Below are positions 36,501 through 44,333 of a stretch of DNA of 64,000 nt, in pieces (positions within the stretch are counted from its first letter, which is position 1; each line of letters begins with the position of its first letter). Origin of the DNA: Hathewaya massiliensis (lineage in GTDB: Bacteria > Bacillota > Clostridia > Clostridiales > Clostridiaceae); NCBI RefSeq assembly GCF_902143515.1, contig NZ_CABFVD010000008.1, positions 62,724 to 126,723 of the forward strand, given 5' to 3'. A model generated the notes under the pieces. It did not search any database and was not told where the DNA came from. It saw nothing but the letters and a program-made list of their open reading frames with translations. A program made the position numbers and the translations under genes.

Positions 36501-37627
36501 TTGTAAGAACTGCAAGCATTTACGTATTTTTGAAGTTTGTCATTTTGCTCAAAGCTTATTTCATATTCAACTCTTCCATAAATTTCACCATATCTAGTAT
36601 TAGCTATCTTAGGTAGTGTAGTTACACTCTTCCATTCCTCAGTTTGCTTATCAGTATCTGCTGAGTTAGTTGGTTTTTCAGGCTTGGAAATACTTCCATC
36701 ATCAGATGCTGCTTTATCTAAACTTACCTTCTCTCCATCTTTTTTGACTTTTATTGTCATGTCTTCATATCCATCAGCTTTAATAACAATTGTATTGCTT
36801 CCATCCTTAAATGCACTTGGATTAAGTTCAAATCCTATTAATCCAAAACTATAACTATTTTCCTTTGTTACATCTCCACTATTGTATTGGATTCCATTTA
36901 CTGTTACTTTATTTGCTTTATTTACAACTGTCCTATATTTATCAACGCAGTTCCAGTCATCATCTGTTTTAGAAAGAAAGTTAATTCTATATTTCATTAA
37001 ATCTGAATAAAACTTTCCATATTCCACCTTTTCAATTTTAGGCAATTCAAGTTTAACTTCTTCTTGAGGCTTTGTATTATCTACATCCTCTGATTTTATT
37101 TCTTCTTCACTTACAAATGTACCATCCTTTTTAATCTTTATTTTCATATCATTATAGCCATCAGCTTTAACAATAATTGTATTTATATCTTCTGTAAATG
37201 CACTTGGATTAATATCGAGTCCTAATGTTCCAAAATGATAATTGTCTTTTTCATTTACAAGTCCGCTATTATCATATTTAACTCCGTTTACTGTTACTTT
37301 ATTTGTATCATTTATAGCCTTTATATATTTTTCAAACTCTTCAAATTCTTTATCTGTTGTACTAGGAAAGCTAATTCTGTATTTATCATAATCTCCATAA
37401 AACTTGCCGAGTTCTGTTGTCTCAACTTTAGGCAATGTAGTTACATTAACTTTCTGACCTTTTGATTCTTTTCCATTAACCTTTGCACCTATCTTGTTTG
37501 AAGTTATACTAGTAGCTTCTACCTTAGATTCTGTAGCTGCAATAACAACTTTAGATGTTCCACCAAGCATTAACGTTGTAGCTACTAAAATGCTTATCCC
37601 CTTATTAAATCTTTTAATATTTTGCAT
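33569..37627 (-). CDS. Shr-like haemoprotein receptor (HID x3, NEAT, LRR, NEAT, LPXTG)
   Basis: 1352 aa. Signal peptide (about 1-30). Three repeats of a haemoprotein-binding domain of the Shr HID/DUF1533 type lie at roughly 65-180, 195-305 and 335-450, each ending in a DGYxDMxIKxKKDG strand. An Ig-like domain (about 460-540), NEAT1 (about 545-680), an EF-hand-like loop DKDGDGIVTDEE, leucine-rich repeats (about 745-970), NEAT2 (about 1110-1235), an Asn/Lys/Glu linker and LPKTG at 1321-1325 complete it. Streptococcal Shr has the same plan with two HIDs. Both NEAT domains lack the Isd Tyr pair and show Met at SMLGGF/SDMGG and SMAAQY/VPMGN. It should strip haem from host haemoproteins at the surface. 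It is the first gene of the uptake operon, with a Fur-like site upstream. Confidence 0.9.
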   Translation of the reverse strand: MQNIKRFNKGISILVATTLMLGGTSKVVIAATESKVEATSITSNKIGAKVNGKESKGQKVNVTTLPKVETTELGKFYGDYDKYRISFPSTTDKEFEEFEKYIKAINDTNKVTVNGVKYDNSGLVNEKDNYHFGTLGLDINPSAFTEDINTIIVKADGYNDMKIKIKKDGTFVSEEEIKSEDVDNTKPQEEVKLELPKIEKVEYGKFYSDLMKYRINFLSKTDDDWNCVDKYRTVVNKANKVTVNGIQYNSGDVTKENSYSFGLIGFELNPSAFKDGSNTIVIKADGYEDMTIKVKKDGEKVSLDKAASDDGSISKPEKPTNSADTDKQTEEWKSVTTLPKIANTRYGEIYGRVEYEISFEQNDKLQKYVNACSSYNEKTKPAEVTVNGVRYEQNFNFGINQYHLSYMGGLELNDKAFKEDINTIIVKVDGYNDMRIKIKKDGTLISQEESTVGTSIKENIQINIMKDIAVTAGEPINLKSGVLAYVIGKEKIDLTDEVKVNPGKLDVKNPKEGTYEVTYSVTYNGQTESKTRKVTVTQGNVSTDNLTDGIYTIGFKAYRADIPENESMLGGFFDEKAKVEVKDGKVTLTMLNTLLASSLLDFRMESNGEYPETKATYKGEPDSQGNYQMKTFEIPISDLNSDHLACVLVSDMGGRKSQIGNFDKYKKVRFVFDKNCIKGWDGFNKDKEAIDASAEFNKALIDAGLDKDGDGIVTDEEIGKATGAVKLSSKKIKDISRLRHLGSGVTELYLNGNNISYLPKGVFDGLTGLEKLSLSTNRIVELPEGIFDNLKDLTDLSLSKNYIIKLQKGTFDKLKNLKSLGLSENQLNELPDGIFNKLTALEGLYLYDNKIESIPTGIGKLKQLKNLSINANKIEKVPEELSELSNLTNLHLNNNFIKEIPDKVYKNLRNLSTFEIYDNELTYVPENIKELLPNVRQFNFRLNRLNRKPNITNLSKKGFYPQKNTFNLQLTAKDGKLTWKQDLSALDMYLWETYMDNCSSVDEYNKKLNGKTPEEYLREKSNDWRIVTEIQKKEPNGKYITIEDAVNENEKDVTKGTYNDPDMKEGNEYRIIKSVISAGGFERLIFSDIANAVAKKGENTKPEQKPEDKKEFKNGVYSLNAKILKENSDDPSMAAQYIKDINCEIENGNKYITVSLNRIDWMKDLKVTVDGKEITPQITDRIKNKNGEEQGKIRFQIGSLNSKIMLHMNVVPMGNSTVAFRLVPDKNTLTLIKESTNLQEDLNKDTNKEENKDTNKEVSKEANKDTTQNVIKEINNETSKETNQDMIQNKNKEINNETSNKINKKISKEDKKETIKKKTALPKTGMPFNTGALATLGTIITALGFALRKYRK

Positions 37628-37780
37628 ATAATCGCCCCTTATTTTATTTATTTTTCTTTAATTCAGCATATAACCAGTAAAATAGTTGACTGCCAGATTC
37701 AATCTTATATAAAATCCAATGTTATATTAGAAATTATTTGATTATTTACTTAAAATTATTAACTTTTAAACCCTAATAAA

Positions 37781-37795
37781 TGATATCAGTTATCA
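37781..37795 (-). promoter_or_regulatory. Fur-like operator before the receptor gene
   Basis: TGATATCAGTTATCA is a 7-1-7 Fur-type palindrome about 155 nt upstream of the receptor start and about 110 nt upstream of the divergent AraC-type gene. It is nearly identical, flanks included, to the site at 29243-29257. It could control either or both divergent units. Confidence 0.7.
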
Positions 37796-37838
37796 TTTAT
37801 ATTTTCTTATACTTTTTTTCGATTTTCTATAAATATTT

Positions 37839-37866
37839 TTGTATTTGAAAAATATTATGATATAAT
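37839..37866 (+). promoter_or_regulatory. Promoter of the AraC-type regulator
   Basis: TTGTAT (37839-37844), a 16-nt spacer and a perfect TATAAT (37861-37866) precede the AAAGGAG ribosome site and ATG at 37906. It is a convincing vegetative promoter. Confidence 0.7.
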
Positions 37867-37905
37867 ATTGACACTCATTACTAAATGATAAAAGGAGATG
37901 TATAT

Positions 37906-39171
37906 ATGATTACCTTTTTTAGAAAAGATGGGCGAATAATACTACCTCATTTAGACTACATATTAAAAAGCTACTATTTCTCTACAGAAATAAACGTTAT
38001 TGCAATTGATAGTAATGGAAATAAAATTCTGTCTCAAGGAAATCACTACATAGAGAAAACCCCTTATAATGTAGACTTACAAGAGGTTGACTTATTTATT
38101 AAAACTAATATAGATTCAAAAAATATAAACTCAAAAGATACTTTTCTATATAATCATATGAAAAAATTAACCTACATTATTGCTCCTTACTTTCATAATA
38201 AAACTTATAAAGGTGCACTTATTGCAGGTCCTATACTCCTAAACCCTAAAACCCCTAAAGATGTAGATGAGATCTTGCAATGCAAGGGTTTACCCATAAG
38301 TTGTACCCCGGAAATTTTAAAAATTTTATCTGAAACTCCTATAAAATTTCCTCCTCGAAATTTCTTTTTAGCTCAACTTTTACACCATATTATGAGGAAT
38401 GGTATTGATATTGGAATGCAACATATTGAAGAAAAAGATATGAAAAATACATTTATAGGTAAAAGTTTCAACCCCGAAGAGTTAAAAAAAGCTCCATGTT
38501 CATATAATTTAGCCATTACAAAGCAACTTACTAAAACTGTACTTTTAGGAAATATAGAAGAAGCTGTTACTATTTATAGAAAAAGTTTTAATTTGCAAAG
38601 CTATGAATATATTAAAGATTTAAATCCTATTAGAATGATAAAATATAATTTAATTTCACTATGTATAAATTTAATTAATGCAAGTATTGCTAATGTAGGA
38701 ATTTTAGAAAAGGATATCCTTGAACTTAAAAACAAACACATACTAATTATAGACAAGCAAAATACTATACAAGATTTACTATGCTCTGGAGAATTTATGG
38801 TAAAAGATATAACCTGTTTTGTAAATAAATATTCCTTAAAAGATAAATCCAAACCTATTCAAAATGCTATTAATTACATTAATAATAATTATAAGCATCC
38901 AATTACTTTAGATGAAGTAGCAAATTATGTACACCTAAGTACTAGTTATTTTTCTACAATTTTTAAATCGGAAATGAAAGAGAGTTTTAAAAGTTATTTA
39001 AATAAATTGAGAATAGAATATAGTAAATCTATGTTAAGTACTGGTAAGGAATCTATACTAGATATAGCTTTATCTGTAGGATTTGATAATCAAAACTACT
39101 TCTCTACAGTATTTAAAAAATATACTAATATGAGTCCAAAGGAATATATTTCTTATCATAAAAATTTATAA
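37906..39171 (+). CDS. AraC-family transcriptional regulator
   Basis: 421 aa from ATG 37906, which lies about 8 nt after AAAGGAG; the in-frame ATG at 37885 contains the ribosome site in its own codons and is rejected. The N-terminal 300 residues form a sensor region without a motif I can name, similar in layout to regulators of YSIRK surface proteins. The C-terminal double helix-turn-helix (about 325-420) has the AraC hallmarks ITLDEVANYVHLSTSYFSTIF and ILDIALSVGFDNQNYFSTVFKKYT. It is divergent from the receptor gene and shares its intergenic region, so control of the haem locus is plausible but unproven. Confidence 0.88.
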   Translation: MITFFRKDGRIILPHLDYILKSYYFSTEINVIAIDSNGNKILSQGNHYIEKTPYNVDLQEVDLFIKTNIDSKNINSKDTFLYNHMKKLTYIIAPYFHNKTYKGALIAGPILLNPKTPKDVDEILQCKGLPISCTPEILKILSETPIKFPPRNFFLAQLLHHIMRNGIDIGMQHIEEKDMKNTFIGKSFNPEELKKAPCSYNLAITKQLTKTVLLGNIEEAVTIYRKSFNLQSYEYIKDLNPIRMIKYNLISLCINLINASIANVGILEKDILELKNKHILIIDKQNTIQDLLCSGEFMVKDITCFVNKYSLKDKSKPIQNAINYINNNYKHPITLDEVANYVHLSTSYFSTIFKSEMKESFKSYLNKLRIEYSKSMLSTGKESILDIALSVGFDNQNYFSTVFKKYTNMSPKEYISYHKNL

Positions 39172-39213
39172 CTAATTTATAAATAAAAGCACAGAAGTAG
39201 TATAAGATAATTT

Positions 39214-39255
39214 AAAATAACCATCTCTTTAATTATTAAAAAGATGGTTATTTTC
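39214..39255. terminator. Bidirectional terminator between convergent genes
   Basis: AAAATAACCATCT (39214-39226) pairs with AGATGGTTATTTT (39242-39254), with A- and T-rich flanks on both strands. It lies between the AraC-type gene and the convergent DUF2935 gene. Confidence 0.88.
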
Positions 39256-39277
39256 TTAGTTATATGCTACTTAATTA

Positions 39278-40201
39278 TTAAAACTTCTTTGAATCAGAAA
39301 GTATTCTTAAATAGTGGTTGGCCTCTCTAGTTACATGATCTCCAAGCAGTGCTGGCATTATAGCCTTTATCTTACATAATAATAGTCCCTCTGTTCCTTG
39401 CTTTTTAAAATTTCTTAATTCTGTAACTAAGTTATAACTTCTTCTTGTAATCTGATTAATATTATTAGGATTGGATAAAAGCTTTTTAGTATCATCTTCT
39501 AACTTATCAAATTCATCTACAAAATGATCTGCAACTTCAAATAATTTCTTCTCAGAAGGATCTAAGTACCCTCTTATAAACTCTGAATGTTCTTCCATTA
39601 TGTGATTCCAAAAAATTTCTTCTTCTATAAGCTCTTTTAGTGTAATATCTTTTCCTTGTCTATTTTCAATTTTAGTAAGAAGTTTTACGTAAACATAAGC
39701 TTCTTCTATAACATGTTTAAGGTTTGATGGGTACATATATACAAATGCCTTACAAGATAAAACCTGATTAAGCATATTGTTTTGGAAATCTATAACTTCT
39801 CTTACCATTGCTAATATATCTTTGTTAAGTACAGATATACTCTCTAAGGTTTTATTGGCATTATAATATTTTCTATAACCTAAGTTCATTTCCTTTAAAG
39901 TAATAGAAGTATCTATAGGCACACCAGTTAAAGATTGAGCTGCCCTCTCTGCTGGCAATGTGAGATTAGTAACCAGTTCCCCATTAGTCATAACTTCCCT
40001 ACTTATATTTCCCTCACTTAAGGATATGACTCTAGAAAGTAATCTATCTAAATTCCTATTCATTGAAACAAGTTGCATTGAAATAGGAGCTGCTTTAGGT
40101 GGTAATGAAACTGCTAAGAAAAAGTTATGCTCTTTTACAATTCTAAGGAAAAATAGATTTAATTCTAAAGAAAGTTGCATATATTCATTACTTGATAACA
40201 T
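39278..40201 (-). CDS. DUF2935 helical-bundle protein
   Basis: 307 aa, all helical. It has the hallmark EEEIFWNHIMEEHSEFIRGYLDP near residue 195-220 and a related N-terminal half (ELNLFFLRIVKEHNFFL), so it looks like two four-helix ferritin- or hemerythrin-like bundles. The conserved Glu/His residues could bind a di-metal centre. Proteins of this family are common in Clostridium and Bacillus; the role is unknown. GAGGGG precedes the start. It is followed by a terminator and preceded by the truncated DUF421 gene. Confidence 0.85.
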   Translation of the reverse strand: MLSSNEYMQLSLELNLFFLRIVKEHNFFLAVSLPPKAAPISMQLVSMNRNLDRLLSRVISLSEGNISREVMTNGELVTNLTLPAERAAQSLTGVPIDTSITLKEMNLGYRKYYNANKTLESISVLNKDILAMVREVIDFQNNMLNQVLSCKAFVYMYPSNLKHVIEEAYVYVKLLTKIENRQGKDITLKELIEEEIFWNHIMEEHSEFIRGYLDPSEKKLFEVADHFVDEFDKLEDDTKKLLSNPNNINQITRRSYNLVTELRNFKKQGTEGLLLCKIKAIMPALLGDHVTREANHYLRILSDSKKF

Positions 40202-40250
40202 GATTACCCCTCTTATAATTTATATACAATATTTATATTATGTATAAAAT

Positions 40251-40634
40251 TTATTCTATGTTACAATTCAAGTAACTATTATATTTTGCGTTTTTAAGAT
40301 TTTCTTCTATAAATTTACCATTTTGAATAAGAATTGTAGGCATATCTCCCAATATCTTCCTACACTTAATACTTTTAAGTGTTATTTGTGACATTACTAT
40401 GGGGAAAATAGCATATACAATAAGCCCTGTTAATCCATGAGTATATGATATTGTATCATCTACTGCAAAATTTGCAGCTATAGATCCAATAGAAATTCCA
40501 ACTACATAATCAAAAAAGTTTAATTGAGAAATCTGTTTTTTTCCCATAAGCCTTGCTGATGTAAATAAAACTACTAAAGATACTACACTTCGAAGAGTTA
40601 TATTAAAAATATCCATTATAACACTGCTATTCAT
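40251..40634 (-). pseudogene. Truncated DUF421 (YetF-like) membrane protein
   Basis: 127 aa. The N-terminal membrane part (three helices, about 10-85) and the first strand of the soluble domain (ILGDMPTILIQNGKFIEENLKNAKY) match YetF-type proteins, which are normally about 200-240 aa. The frame then runs into NSYLNCNIE and stops, and no continuation is present before the next gene 49 nt away. So about the last 90 residues, most of the DUF421 soluble domain, are missing. It may be a decaying gene or make a membrane-only product. Confidence 0.7.
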
Positions 40635-41129
40635 ATAAAATCCTCTCTTCTTATAAAGATATTATGAATGTTCTATTATTATAGTTGCTAATTCTAAGGA
40701 AATTATTCTTGGAGGAAATTTAATCTTTTAATAACTGAATTTATAAATTAAACTTTTATATTGAATTTTTATACTGTATGTATTATTCCTTTCCAAATTA
40801 TGTTGTTGAGGTTTATTTATTAGGAATTGAAAGTAAAACATTGATTTTAATATGTATTCCCCTTAAAAACCCCGTAAATTCATTTAAACACCTTTAAAAC
40901 TAAAAAAATTTAAAACTTTTTAATATAATTCACTATATAATTGCCCTAATATATTGTATAATCTTGTTGATGTAATATATAGTTTATAAAAAATTACTTA
41001 TGGTGTTTATAACTTGCCTTTTTTACTAAGTTATAGAATGGACAAGTTATCTATATAATAATAAAGGGGTTATCAAAAGCTTCTTTGGGGCTTTTGACAG
41101 TATTGGTAACTACAAGGAGGTTATTTTAT
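40635..41129 (+). promoter_or_regulatory. 495-nt gap with structured leader of ornithine decarboxylase
   Basis: There is no gene here. The last 125 nt look like a structured 5' leader. TATAACTT (41008-41015) can pair with AAGTTATA (41028-41035), or, as ATAACTTG (41009-41016), with CAAGTTAT (41043-41050); the two stems exclude each other. A second hairpin, TCAAAAGC (41073-41080) with GCTTTTGA (41090-41097), stands 16 nt before the ribosome site AAGGAGG (41114-41120). No known riboswitch class is recognised. The rest (40635-40960) is very A+T-rich; I see only possible promoter-like matches. Confidence 0.45.
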
Positions 41130-43382
41130 ATGAAACATTTTAAAATTGCTTACAGTGCAGAAGCTAGAGAGTATTTTTCAACTGCTAGAGACTTAGTTTT
41201 AGCTGAAGAAACAGATTATACTGACATAGCTGCTGCTGTATTAACTGATTCCGATTCCAAATTAATTAACGATGTACATAATACAAAATTTGGAATACCA
41301 GTATTTGTTGTTTTAAAAAATGGGGATAAACTTGACAGCGAATTATTAAAAAAAGCTTATCGTGTAATTGATGCTAATAAATTTGATGCTAAGCTTTACA
41401 ATAGAGAAATCGAAACTGCTGCAAGCCAGTATGAAGAAAATGTACTACCACCTTTCTTTAAAGCATTAAGCGAATATGTAGAAAGTGGTAATATACAATT
41501 TGACTGTCCAGGACACCAAGGTGGTCAATATTTCCGTAAACACCCAGCTGGTAGATATCTTTATGACTTTTATGGAGAGAATATTTTCCGTTCAGATATC
41601 TGTAATGCCGATGTGGCATTAGGAGACTTATTAATACATGAAGGTCCTGCAAAATTAGCTTCAATGAATGCTGCTAGAATATATAATGCTGATAAAACTT
41701 ATTTTGTAATGAATGGAACTAGTACTGCTAATACAGTTGTTATAGGCTCAATCGTTGCACCTGGGGATTTAGTTTTATTTGATAGAAATAACCATAAATC
41801 CGTGTATAACTCAGCTTTAGTACTATCAGGTGGTACTCCTGTATATTTAGAAACAGGTCGTAATCCATTTGGATTTATTGGTGGTATTGATGCTCATTGT
41901 TTTGATGAAGATTATTTAAGAAAAGAAATAGCTAAGGTTGATCCACAAAGAGCTACAGAGAAAAAACCATTTAGATTAGCTGTAATTCAACTTGGAACTT
42001 ATGATGGAACAATTTATAATGCTAGACAAGTAGTTGATAAAATTGGACATCTTTGTGATTATATTTTATTTGACTCTGCTTGGGTTGGATATGAGCAATT
42101 TATTCCAATGATGAGAGACTGTTCTCCTCTACTATTAGATTTAAATGAAAATGATCCTGGAATATTTGTAACTCAATCTATCCATAAACAACAAGCTGGA
42201 TTCTCACAAGCATCACAAATTCATAAAAAAGATAGCCATATTAAAGGACAACAACGTTATGTAGATCATAAACGTTTTAATAACTCTTATATGCTATATG
42301 CTTCTACTAGTCCTTTCTATCCTCTATTCTCAACTTTAGATGTTAATGCAAAAATGCAAGAGGGTGAAGCTGGTAAACGCTTATGGTCAGAGTGTATAAA
42401 ATTAGGTGTTGAAGCTAGAAAATCTGTATTAAAAAATTGTTCTTTACTTAAACCATTTATCCCACCAGTGGTTAACGGCAAAAAGTGGGAAGAGTATGAT
42501 ACAGAAGAAATTGCGAACAACATAGACTTCTTCAAATTCGTTCCAGGAGAAAAATGGCATTCATTTGAAGGCTATGGGGAAAATCAATATTTTGTTGACC
42601 CTAATAAATTCATGTTAACAACACCAGGTATAGATGTTGAAACTGGTGAATATGAAGACTTTGGTATTCCTGCTACTATCCTTGCTAATTACTTAAGGGA
42701 AAATGGAATTATTCCTGAGAAAAGTGATTTAAATTCAATATTATTCTTATTAACACCTGCAGAGACTTCAACAAAAATGGAGAACCTTGTGGCACAACTT
42801 GTTCAATTTGAACACCTTGTAGAAGAAGATGCCCCATTAAGTAGAGTATTGCCTACAATTTATAAGAGTAATATAGAGCGTTATAAAGGATATACAATTA
42901 GAATGTTATGTCAAGAAATGCATAATTTCTACAAAGATAGCGATGCTAAAACGTATCAAAAGAGATTGTTTAGAGCAGAATATCTACCAGAGAGAGGAAC
43001 AATTTCAGAGGAGTTTAATATTAATAACCCTGCTTTTGCTGAAGCAACAGCTGCATTACAAACTTCTAAAGAAAACTCTACTTATACTAGACTAATGACT
43101 GCTCAAGATGCTAAATGGGCATTAGTAAGAAATGAAGCTAAGTTAGTTGCTCTAGAGAATATTGTTGGAGAAATTGCCTTAGAAGGTGCACTACCATATC
43201 CACCAGGAGTATTCTGTGTTGTTCCAGGAGAAAAATGGAGTGAAGTAGCACAAAAATACTTCTTAATATTACAAGATGGAATAAACCAATTCCCAGGTTT
43301 TGCTCCAGAAATTCAAGGAGTATATTTAGAAGAAGAAAATGGTGCTGTTAAAGCTTACGGATATGTACTAGATAGAAAATAA
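41130..43382 (+). CDS. speF: Ornithine decarboxylase, large PLP-dependent (fold type I) form
   Basis: 750 aa from ATG 41130, 9 nt after AAGGAGG; the in-frame ATG at 41085 falls in the leader hairpin and is rejected. N-terminal flavodoxin-like wing, then the PLP domain with FDCPGHQGGQYF, FDSAWVGYEQF and the Schiff-base lysine Lys353 in VTQSIHKQQAGFSQASQIHKK. The last motif resembles inducible ornithine decarboxylases (Lactobacillus type) more than arginine or lysine forms. It converts ornithine to putrescine and consumes a proton, so it serves polyamine supply and acid resistance. No ornithine/putrescine antiporter gene is adjacent. Substrate choice between ornithine, lysine and arginine is from motif likeness only. 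Confidence 0.87.
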   Translation: MKHFKIAYSAEAREYFSTARDLVLAEETDYTDIAAAVLTDSDSKLINDVHNTKFGIPVFVVLKNGDKLDSELLKKAYRVIDANKFDAKLYNREIETAASQYEENVLPPFFKALSEYVESGNIQFDCPGHQGGQYFRKHPAGRYLYDFYGENIFRSDICNADVALGDLLIHEGPAKLASMNAARIYNADKTYFVMNGTSTANTVVIGSIVAPGDLVLFDRNNHKSVYNSALVLSGGTPVYLETGRNPFGFIGGIDAHCFDEDYLRKEIAKVDPQRATEKKPFRLAVIQLGTYDGTIYNARQVVDKIGHLCDYILFDSAWVGYEQFIPMMRDCSPLLLDLNENDPGIFVTQSIHKQQAGFSQASQIHKKDSHIKGQQRYVDHKRFNNSYMLYASTSPFYPLFSTLDVNAKMQEGEAGKRLWSECIKLGVEARKSVLKNCSLLKPFIPPVVNGKKWEEYDTEEIANNIDFFKFVPGEKWHSFEGYGENQYFVDPNKFMLTTPGIDVETGEYEDFGIPATILANYLRENGIIPEKSDLNSILFLLTPAETSTKMENLVAQLVQFEHLVEEDAPLSRVLPTIYKSNIERYKGYTIRMLCQEMHNFYKDSDAKTYQKRLFRAEYLPERGTISEEFNINNPAFAEATAALQTSKENSTYTRLMTAQDAKWALVRNEAKLVALENIVGEIALEGALPYPPGVFCVVPGEKWSEVAQKYFLILQDGINQFPGFAPEIQGVYLEEENGAVKAYGYVLDRK

Positions 43383-43398
43383 TCTAATATAAATAATT

Positions 43399-43450
43399 AG
43401 CTTATGATATAATTAGAAAAATTACGAAATTATATCATAAGCTTTCTTTA
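43399..43450 (+). terminator. Terminator after ornithine decarboxylase
   Basis: AGCTTATGATATAATT (43399-43414) and AATTATATCATAAGCT (43428-43443) form a perfect 16-bp stem, followed by TTCTTTAT. The gene on the other side converges, so it may serve both. Confidence 0.85.
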
Positions 43451-43539
43451 TAAGTTTTCCTTATAAGTTTAAACTTCTTCATTGTTTAACACGACGTAGT
43501 GAATTCGTGATTAAGTGATTTTCATATGAACAGTTTTAT

Positions 43540-44163
43540 CTAACACGTCCTTACTAAAATAGCCCTTACTGGAGAAGCCTCACTTCCCTTAATTTTAAGG
43601 GGAAGGCAGCTTAAAAAATACTCCCCTTCTTCTACTTCTTTTAAAGCTAAATCTTCTATAATCACAATATTTTTTTCTAAGATTATTTTATGTGAAGAAT
43701 GACTTTTCTTATCCCTTTCAACACTCATGGCATCAATGCCTAAGGTTTTTATACCAATATCTGCAAGATATTTTGCAGCATCTTCTTCTACATATATAAA
43801 CTTAGGATTATACTCTGTATCATAGGAATTTTTAGTTTTAAATATAATAATATCTTCAGGTTTAATATCTAAATCTTTAATATGCTCCTTAGTAATATAA
43901 TTTTCAACACTAGTAAGATCAAAGACTTTACACTGTCCAACTAATTTATATAAATCCATATTCTCTATGGTGTTACCATTTTCAATCATATGCAGTGGTG
44001 CATCTATATGGGTTCCACAATGCATATCTAAGTCAAGCCTAGATTCATAATAGTCCCCTCTTTCATAGTTCATTACTATATTTCTTTTAATACGCTTTTC
44101 ATCTTTGTTTTTATATACAACCATTTCTTCTGAAATAGTTCTTGAAATATCTATTATTTTCAT
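43540..44163 (-). CDS. Cyclase/kynurenine formamidase-family metal hydrolase
   Basis: 207 aa. The metal-binding motif HxGTHxDxPxH is intact: His48, His52, Asp54 and His58 in MHCGTHIDAPLH. Family members include arylformamidase (KynB), isatin hydrolase and related cyclase-family enzymes that act on amide or lactam bonds with Zn or Mn. There is no tryptophan-degradation gene nearby, so the substrate is open. It is a single gene, with the ornithine decarboxylase terminator downstream. Confidence 0.85.
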   Translation of the reverse strand: MKIIDISRTISEEMVVYKNKDEKRIKRNIVMNYERGDYYESRLDLDMHCGTHIDAPLHMIENGNTIENMDLYKLVGQCKVFDLTSVENYITKEHIKDLDIKPEDIIIFKTKNSYDTEYNPKFIYVEEDAAKYLADIGIKTLGIDAMSVERDKKSHSSHKIILEKNIVIIEDLALKEVEEGEYFLSCLPLKIKGSEASPVRAILVRTC

Positions 44164-44333
44164 TATTATCTCCTACATGCTAATTATATTTTTAACACTA
44201 ATTTACTCTTACCCTTTTAATAAAAAATATAGAATCTAAGTTTTTAATTTAATTAAAACGTAAAACATATTACCCAATCAATATTAAGCATAAAAAGCAT
44301 TGATTTTTCTAATAACTTATAAAAAGCATAGCC

